From Bidens hawaiensis (lineage: Eukaryota; Streptophyta; Magnoliopsida; Asterales; Asteraceae): a stretch of 64,000 nucleotides of DNA. The stretch is taken from positions 62,001-126,000 of the forward strand of contig JAIQDT010000833.1 in assembly GCA_021521415.1 (NCBI GenBank), given 5' to 3'. A program made the position numbers and the translations under genes. The notes below the pieces were generated by a model, which saw nothing but the letters and a program-made list of their open reading frames with translations, did not search any database and was not told the origin of the DNA. Each line of letters opens with the position of its first letter. Position 1 is the stretch's first letter. This document shows positions 58,189 through 64,000 of the stretch, in pieces.

Positions 58189-58319
58189 TTAAAATATAAA
58201 GTAAACAAAAAATGAAAAGTATGGGAGGTTATCTAGTCCATTGATCTTAAATTTGAATAATTGTGATTAATTTGAAAATAAAAAAAATGTTGAAAAGGCA
58301 TATATGGAATAGTCTATGT

Positions 58320-59180
58320 TGTTGAATTTCTCTCTTCACATGCAATCCACATTTCAATTCCCAATCATTTTAAAGTGTTCATAACTTTTCATACGACAAT
58401 TTTTTTAAAAAAAAAATCATTATAATAGCAAGCGGTTTTTTATCTTTAATATAAGTACCATTTTAAAAAAAATCACCATAATAGTGAGTTTTTATACATT
58501 GTGTTATTGGTTTGTCAATAGGTTTTTTTAATTGACTTTTCTACATTGTATAATAGGTTGTAATCACTGTGTTTTTCAATCGTTACACATATTAAAGATA
58601 AATTTTAAATCAAAACGTATATTATTGTGTCTTTGTTCGTCATTGTATCTTTATGCTCATCATTTTGTCGCTTGTACGTTTTTGTGTCTTTCTGCTCACC
58701 ATTTTGTTTTAGTCATTGACGTGTATTATATTCAGGTCATTGTATATTATATAATTATTAGTGTGTTTTACGTGTCAGATCATTGTTATGCATTCACCAT
58801 TGTGTTTTATGTTTTATGTTATTGTCTAATATGCATTAATCATTGTGTTTTATACTTTTATGTATTAAAAATAGTTGTTATTTTATTATTATATTTACAT
58901 ATTATAATTACACAACGGTGTTATTTTATTATTACAATTTTCAAATTTCATCACTTTTGGGGAAAAAAAACACAATAATAAACAGAGAGACGCAATGATG
59001 AACATAAGACATAATGACAAACAAAAAGAAACAATGAAATTATGCTTTTTTTTTATAAAACAAAGTCATTCTCATATTGAATATAAAAAAACGCTCGTTA
59101 TTATGGTTAACTTTAAAACAACGTTGAACGAAAAAGTTATAGACGTTTTAAAATGATAGGAGAATTGACATGTGTCTTGC
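58320..59180. repeat. Probable foldback element, about 0.85 kb
   Basis: 58350-58480 and 59050-59180 are inverted, imperfect copies (CATTTTAAAGTGTTCATAAC against TCATTTTAAAACGTCTATAAC). The middle is rich in TTGTGT/TCATTTTGT phrases, which give a long but meaningless ORF. Ends are not fixed. Confidence 0.45.
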
Positions 59181-59378
59181 ATTTGATTAGAGAAATTATG
59201 TGTTTTTCCTTTTATGTCGTTCATTCTTTGGTCCCATTTAACATATGACAATAAATTATAGCTTCTTGTCCTACTCATTTTTATTACTCGGAATAACTCA
59301 ACCCATATTTATTCCTTTTTATAGTAAAAAAACATAGGAATCTTTGATTCAATTAATTCATGAGTTTATTTAGGAAGT

Positions 59379-59973
59379 TTTATATAATTTACTATAAAAC
59401 GATTACAATAAAGTGGCAGGCAAACGGGCAACAAGCTGCGCCGCAACCCCCTTTTGAACAGCAAAGCCAATCCTGCTAAAAACGAAGCTTTGAGACCTAG
59501 AAGCTGAAGAGGTTCCGTGTATGACGCGCTGAACCCTACTCAAAAATTTCACAGCCTCTGGAGCCAGAAAACCAAATGTATCAAAGGCAAATGGTAGAAA
59601 GACATGTTGATTATCTAAACAAGCTTTCTCGTGTTTAACAATTTTGCCCGATTCAGCCTTCAACGCAGCCTGACCCACAACAAACCCACGGTCCCTGAGC
59701 CCAACAAGAGGAGACACTCCTGTAAGATCCACACAGGCGTGTTTCCCCCCTGCCCACCCGAACACAAGAATATCAGCTGGTCGTAAAGTAGACCTCCCTT
59801 CAATAGGATCCGTGAGAAAGTTAACAGGGGCCTCCTTTTTAGCAGAAATCCCTGCCCGTTTAAGAACATCACACAGAACATCCCTAACCAGATCATGTCT
59901 GTATTTAAAGTCAGGCAATTCTTTGCAATGCACCGCATGGTCATCAAAAGAATCCAAACAGACCTTGCGACAA
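59379..59973 (-). mobile_element. 5'-truncated LINE-like insertion with 11-bp target duplication
   Basis: ATTTAGGAAGT flanks both sides exactly (59368-59378 and 59974-59984). The insert has an open minus-strand frame at its 5' end and about 25 bases of AT-rich 3' end. Truncation at the 5' end with a target duplication is the mark of target-primed reverse transcription. Confidence 0.75.
59403..59957 (-). pseudogene. C-terminal part of a LINE-type reverse transcriptase polyprotein
   Basis: About 184 codons are open. The start DDHAVHCKELPDFKYRHDLV resembles the Cys/His and RHD region that follows the reverse transcriptase in some non-LTR elements. Next comes EAPVNFLTDP, then RPADILVFGWAGGKHACVDL, whose spaced Asp residues resemble a PD-(D/E)XK nuclease core, though I only infer that. 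The rest (HVFLPFAFDTFGFLAPEAV, VQKGVAAQLVARLP) matches a domain I recall as common in plant genomes. The reverse transcriptase part is missing because of 5' truncation. No stop breaks it, so insertion may be fairly recent. Confidence 0.6.
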
Positions 59974-59984
59974 ATTTAGGAAGT

Positions 59985-61638
59985 CAATTACTAACAAATA
60001 TAGTCAATTTCAGTTTCTCAATTTTGCATCAACTTATTTAAACCTACCTTATAAAACAAACCAGCAACGAATAATGATTAACCGGAACTGAAAATATTAA
60101 AAAAGGTATTTTAACAATCAGCTGGCAGGAAACAGTTTCAATGGTGGAACCATCTTCCTTGGTTGTTCAATGATTTGGGTGGAGCAGGTTGGGAAAAGGG
60201 TTATCGATCACTTACACTTAATTAAATCCTTCGCTTGACTATGTTCAAATCGATGGTAACGATAGTCGATAGGGTTCTCGATGTTTTTGCTTGTCAATTC
60301 TTACAGTGAGCAGGGTAGAAGAAGGAAAGGAAAAGGAGGTAGCAGTTGGAGTATGAGGTTGGTATCAGAAGAAGAAAAGTAAAAGAACCCTAAATCAAAC
60401 ACGTTTAGCTATACATGGACAAAAGCTTGTGCAGATAAGAATTTGTCCTGTATGCATAAAGCTACATTAACTTTTGTGAGTAGCACCAACTTTGCCTTTT
60501 AAACATATATATAATTTTGATATAATATTTTAATAAATAAACATTATATCCTAATTTACTCAAGAAATTTAACTTTGTTGGGATTTTACTATACTATTAT
60601 TTTTCTCTATTTTTTTTATATGGCATCATTCTAGACCCTTCAAATAGGATGCCACAAATATGTCATTTCATCACTTTCCTTTCGGTAATAGCCAACTCAC
60701 TCCATTCCTATTATTTAAACCATAATATTAGAAACTCAAACTCACATTCTTATTTTCGTCTCTCTCTTGTCGTCGATTTTTCTCTCTAATCCGTATGACA
60801 ATTATTCATAACTATCAAATCCGGAAGATCATCTCCCGTTAATTCGGTACCAAAAACTTTCTCACTATTGTTCGATTCTCATGGTTTAATTATTTTTTTA
60901 ATGTTAGTTTGCGCATTAGGGTTTGTATTTGTTCAATTAACTATTTATATGGTCGTCCATTTTTTTTTGGCATCTTCATTCATAATTTATATTTACAGGA
61001 TTGATTTGTTGTTTATTCAATCGATTTTTATTTTTTATGAACTTTACATTAGTTTTTTTTATAGGAATATGTTTTTTTAGGAGTTTCTGGCTTCTTCGAT
61101 CATCAACATCATTCACCACTAATTCAACAAGGTACGGTGTATGATTTGTCGGTTATTTTTTTCTATTCAAAAAAGCATTCGAAAATATTGATGATGAAAT
61201 CCAAAATATGAACTTCAAATTTGTTATTGACGCACATGGCCTGCACGTTTAGTATTTTCAATGGCCTATTGTCAATCAATTTTTAAAGTTTAGTTGAGTA
61301 TGATTTGAAACATAATCTTATTTAACAATTTGAAATTAGTTTATTTAATTGTCATATATTTTATAATCAAGGAACAATAGCAGTAGACAGGTAATATAAA
61401 TAACCAAATTAATTAAAATACATAAACTCGTACACATAATGAGAAAAACAAATTCAAACTGAATTTATTTTGCTAATATGCGAAACAACATCATTCTTAT
61501 AATAATGAAGAGTTAAGTTGTGCCCAAAAGAAAAGTAATTGTTTAAAGGTCAATATTTATGAGTTACGTATTTGAACTTTCAAAATTAAAAAATTGAATT
61601 GTTTTAATTTGAAGAATGACATAATTTGATTTTACTAA
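59985..61638. other. Intergenic with leader-like sequence near 60.75 kb
   Basis: 60740-60840 is CT-rich and looks like a plant 5' leader (TCTCTCTTGTCG...TCTCTCTAATCC). A possible acceptor (TTTTTTAG at 61080) and donor (AAGGTACG at 61131) frame a short exon-like piece. No coding domain was found, so no gene is called. Confidence 0.35.
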
Positions 61639-61868
61639 GAGCATGTTTGGGATTGAGTTTGAAAACTGCTTATTGGTATTTTCAAAAGGCCAATAAATTA
61701 AAAATGTTTGGGATTGAGTTTGAAAAATGCTTATTGACTTATTGGTGTTTTCAAAAAGTCAATAAATTAAAATGTGTTTGGCAATCACAAAAAAATTTCT
61801 TAGTTTAGATTTTTGAAAGTGTTGAAAAGCATTTTTCAAAAGCCCCAAATCCTGACTTTTCAAAATGG
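61639..61868. mobile_element. Truncated copy of the Tourist-like MITE
   Basis: Starts TAA/GAGCATGTTTGGGATTGAG as at 16054 and follows it closely, but the right terminal repeat is missing after CTTTTCAAAATGGGA. The first 40 bases or so are repeated inside (61690-61730). Confidence 0.75.
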
Positions 61869-62449
61869 GACTTGGGAATGGTTACGAGCCTAAGATCCAT
61901 GGGCTTGGAGTATGTAAACTCCTTTAACCTCCCTAAAACCCTAACATTCTCATTCCATCACCTTTTGGCTCCATTCACACACTCAAAAACACAAACAAAC
62001 ACTCCTTCCTCTCATCCGGATTCAAGATCCAAGAGAAACCAAGGAGATTTCGTGTTCAAGTATCATCAAACAATAAGAAAGCACGTCTAGATTCACGTAT
62101 AGGTCCAGATTCGAACCAACCAGAACTCGTAAGGTACGTTTTTAGTATAAAGGTCAGGTTTTTGATGTCGGTTTGTTTTAAGATCTAATACTAAGGCAAA
62201 TCGGACCACATGATGTAAGAAAAACATAAACTTTGTAGTAAACAAGTTGTTTAGAAAGAAACGGGATGAACAAGTGACGTTCGGACCGTGTTAAAGTGAG
62301 AAGAATGAAGTTGTTACGACCCAAAACTCGCTTTGTCAGTAAAATGGGCATAACGGGATGTTAGGATGTGATAAGAGCTGAAAGACACGAAAAACCATAT
62401 TTGAATCACGTTGTGAGAAACCTTATTCGTTTGGGAAGAAGAATCTAAT

Positions 62450-62640
62450 CGAATAGGAAAGTAATCGAATTATGAAAGTAATCGAATCAGAAAGTAATCA
62501 ATTCAAATTATGAAAATCGATTCGATTACTTTGAAAGTCGATTCGATTAATATGAGACTTGACTCAATTACTTGAGACTCGACTCGATTACTTTAGACTC
62601 GACTCGATTAAAAGGGACTCGATTCGACTCGTCCGAACTT
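62450..62640. repeat. Degenerate repeats of an ACTCGATTCGATTA-type unit
   Basis: About ten imperfect copies, first as TAATCGAAT, then inverted as ATTCGATTA and GACTCGACTCGATTA. The array changes orientation in the middle, so it can fold back. Confidence 0.65.
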
Positions 62641-63159
62641 AACTCAAAATCATGGGAAGCCAGTTTTCTGATGAGTTTTTAATGAAGCCTTATTAATGAA
62701 TATAAAATTTTTTCAAGCTGACTTGGCAGCTCGACCCCAGCCAGGGGCTCTGCCCCTTGTTGTTGCCCATATACCCCGCTACCGGGGGCGCTGCCCCCAT
62801 AACCCTTTTCGTTGAGGGTATTGCAGTTAACCTAGAAGTGTGAGATAGTTAGAACTAGTTAATTGATACTTATAATTGTTACACAGTTAGCTGTGCACAA
62901 CTAAGGAGATGTATTGTAGTTAACTCAGAAAGAAACCGGATCTAGGTGAGTTCTAACCCCTTCTATTTGAATATTTTCGGGGTTGTGTGCATACTCGTAA
63001 GACTAGATGTGTGTGTGTGTGTATATATATGTATGTATGTATGTATATGATGAGTGTGAATAACCATTGCAAAGAATGAAAGAATGCTTGTAAGAATTTT
63101 CCATGTGTATTTAAATTGCTTAATTATATGTGACTGTAATAGCTAAGTAAGAGTATAAT

Positions 63160-63360
63160 GTACTAGTCAGGGTGGCAAGCCCTTCTAATACCTGAGCAAG
63201 AGTAGAGTGGTACAAGAGTTAGGGCAGCAAACCTTATAATATTTGTGTAAGAGTTAGGGCGGCAGACCCTTATAATATCTGTGCAAGAGTAAGGGTGGCA
63301 TACTCTTATAATATATGTGCAAGAGTTAGGGCCGCATACCCTTATAATATCTGTATAAAA
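63160..63360 (+). repeat. Minisatellite of about 48 bp, four copies
   Basis: Each copy has GTGCAAGAGTTAGGGCGGCA followed by ACCCTTATAATAT with small changes. Copies begin near 63170, 63208, 63256 and 63304. Confidence 0.75.
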
Positions 63361-64000
63361 TTGTAAGAATAATTGTACGATTATGCAAGAATGTGTAAGA
63401 GTAAAATAGTAATTGTATGAATATGTAAGAGTAAATATATGTATATGAAAGAGTAAAACAAGGTGTATGTGTGAAGTAAGAAAGCAAGTGCAGGGTAAAG
63501 TTAAGAATAGTATCAATGGATATGAATATGTAAGATAAATGTGAGATTAACATGTGACTTGTTAAACTAGAACTCACTCAGCGTAGCTGACTTTTAGTAT
63601 GTACGCAGGTGAGTAGAATGAAACAACTAGCTTGAGGAGAGGCACATGGCATCGAAGAATAGAGACTGGCATCGAAAGAAAAAATAGTCATGTGATGTTT
63701 TATATTTTGAACTTGAAAGACCATGTGTAAAATTATTTGAAAGGGGTTTAGACTTTTGTAACAAATGGTTGAAGTTTTTACTATTTTGCGCAGGTTTTAA
63801 TTCACTGTGATATTTAAAATATGTTTATGAGTTAATCCAACGCTAAAGTAGGGCACCTGGGCTTGGGGCCTTACTAACTATAAAAATGTTAAGAACATGG
63901 TGGATACACCGCTAGTATATCTTATATATAAGTGCCCTTATCTGATTTTAAGTTATGGTTGTTGGTATCTCATCCACGTCCTCATCCTTATTAGCATGAT

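Larger units (their letters stand above)
61880..64000 (+). mobile_element. Ty3/gypsy-like LTR running off the window
   Basis: Leader-like start (CCTAAAACCCTAACATTC), GC-rich patch GGGGCTCTGCCCCTTG with GCTACCGGGGGCGCTGCCCC (62740-62795), and CTCACTCAGCGTAGCTGAC (63575) are typical of long chromovirus-type LTRs. It holds minisatellites at 62450-62630 and 63160-63360. The right end is outside the window. Confidence 0.45.

Noticed and set aside
58532..58978. 148-codon ORF rich in Cys, Tyr and His
   Set aside because: It lies in a low-complexity TTGTGT/TCATTTTGT region between inverted arms and has no domain. Chance ORF.
63163..63577. Overlapping minus-strand ORFs with Ser/Tyr/Ile-rich repeats
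   Set aside because: They are translations of a minisatellite in an LTR.

Overview
The window looks like nuclear DNA of a eudicot plant. Genes have GT-AG introns, TATA boxes, plant-specific families (FLZ zinc finger, A20/AN1 SAP, phytocyanin, BASS transporter, cornichon) and long AT-rich spacers packed with transposable elements. The style of several LTRs, SINEs and Helitrons reminds me of Asteraceae (daisy family). That placement is inference only.

Layout. 1-1794: end of a Ty3/gypsy-type LTR. 2411-3466: intact two-exon FLZ zinc-finger gene. 4550-8186: 3' part of a Tat-lineage Ty3/gypsy element, with an antisense Transposase_28-like gene (own TATA box, spliced, one in-frame stop), three 97-bp tandem repeats and a 1064-bp LTR. 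8.8-9.7 kb: a hAT derivative and a Copia-like LTR end. 11.5-21.3 kb: a tandem segmental duplication with two copies of a minus-strand phytocyanin gene that carries two cupredoxin domains. Both copies are frameshifted; the second is split by a 1035-bp foldback element and has an LTR abutting a splice donor. A well-delimited SINE sits between them. 21.5-27 kb: a VTT-protein exon fragment, foldback MITEs and a hAT derivative. 27275-32018: intact eight-exon BASS-family plastid transporter gene. 32.6-34.8 kb: foldback repeats interrupted by a hAT element. 35506-37164: two Helitrons joined head to tail, ending about 125 bp before the TATA box of an intact intronless SAP gene (37389-37796). 38483-41654: nested hAT elements with a decayed transposase. 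42080-42598: uncharacterised two-TM acidic protein. 43574-45143: intact four-exon cornichon gene, minus strand. 47170-50975: Copia element with both LTRs and a 5-bp target duplication but a ruined interior. 52-54 kb: two short hAT MITEs. 54.2-55.5 kb: Ty3/gypsy LTR plus primer binding site. 56.7 kb: second SINE. 57.2-58.2 kb: third Helitron. 59.4-60.0 kb: 5'-truncated LINE. 61.6 kb to the end: a Tourist-like MITE and another Ty3/gypsy-like LTR leaving the window.

The host genes form no obvious pathway: FLZ and SAP are stress/ABA-type regulators, BASS is a plastid envelope transporter, and cornichon is an ER cargo receptor. The main interest is the mobile DNA. Many elements can be delimited to the base by target-site duplications or by comparison with a homologous empty site. 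I found no unambiguous new biological system. The best candidates are the antisense gene inside the Tat element, the Helitron junction, the double-domain phytocyanin array, and the hAT elements with family-specific palindromic subterminal motifs.
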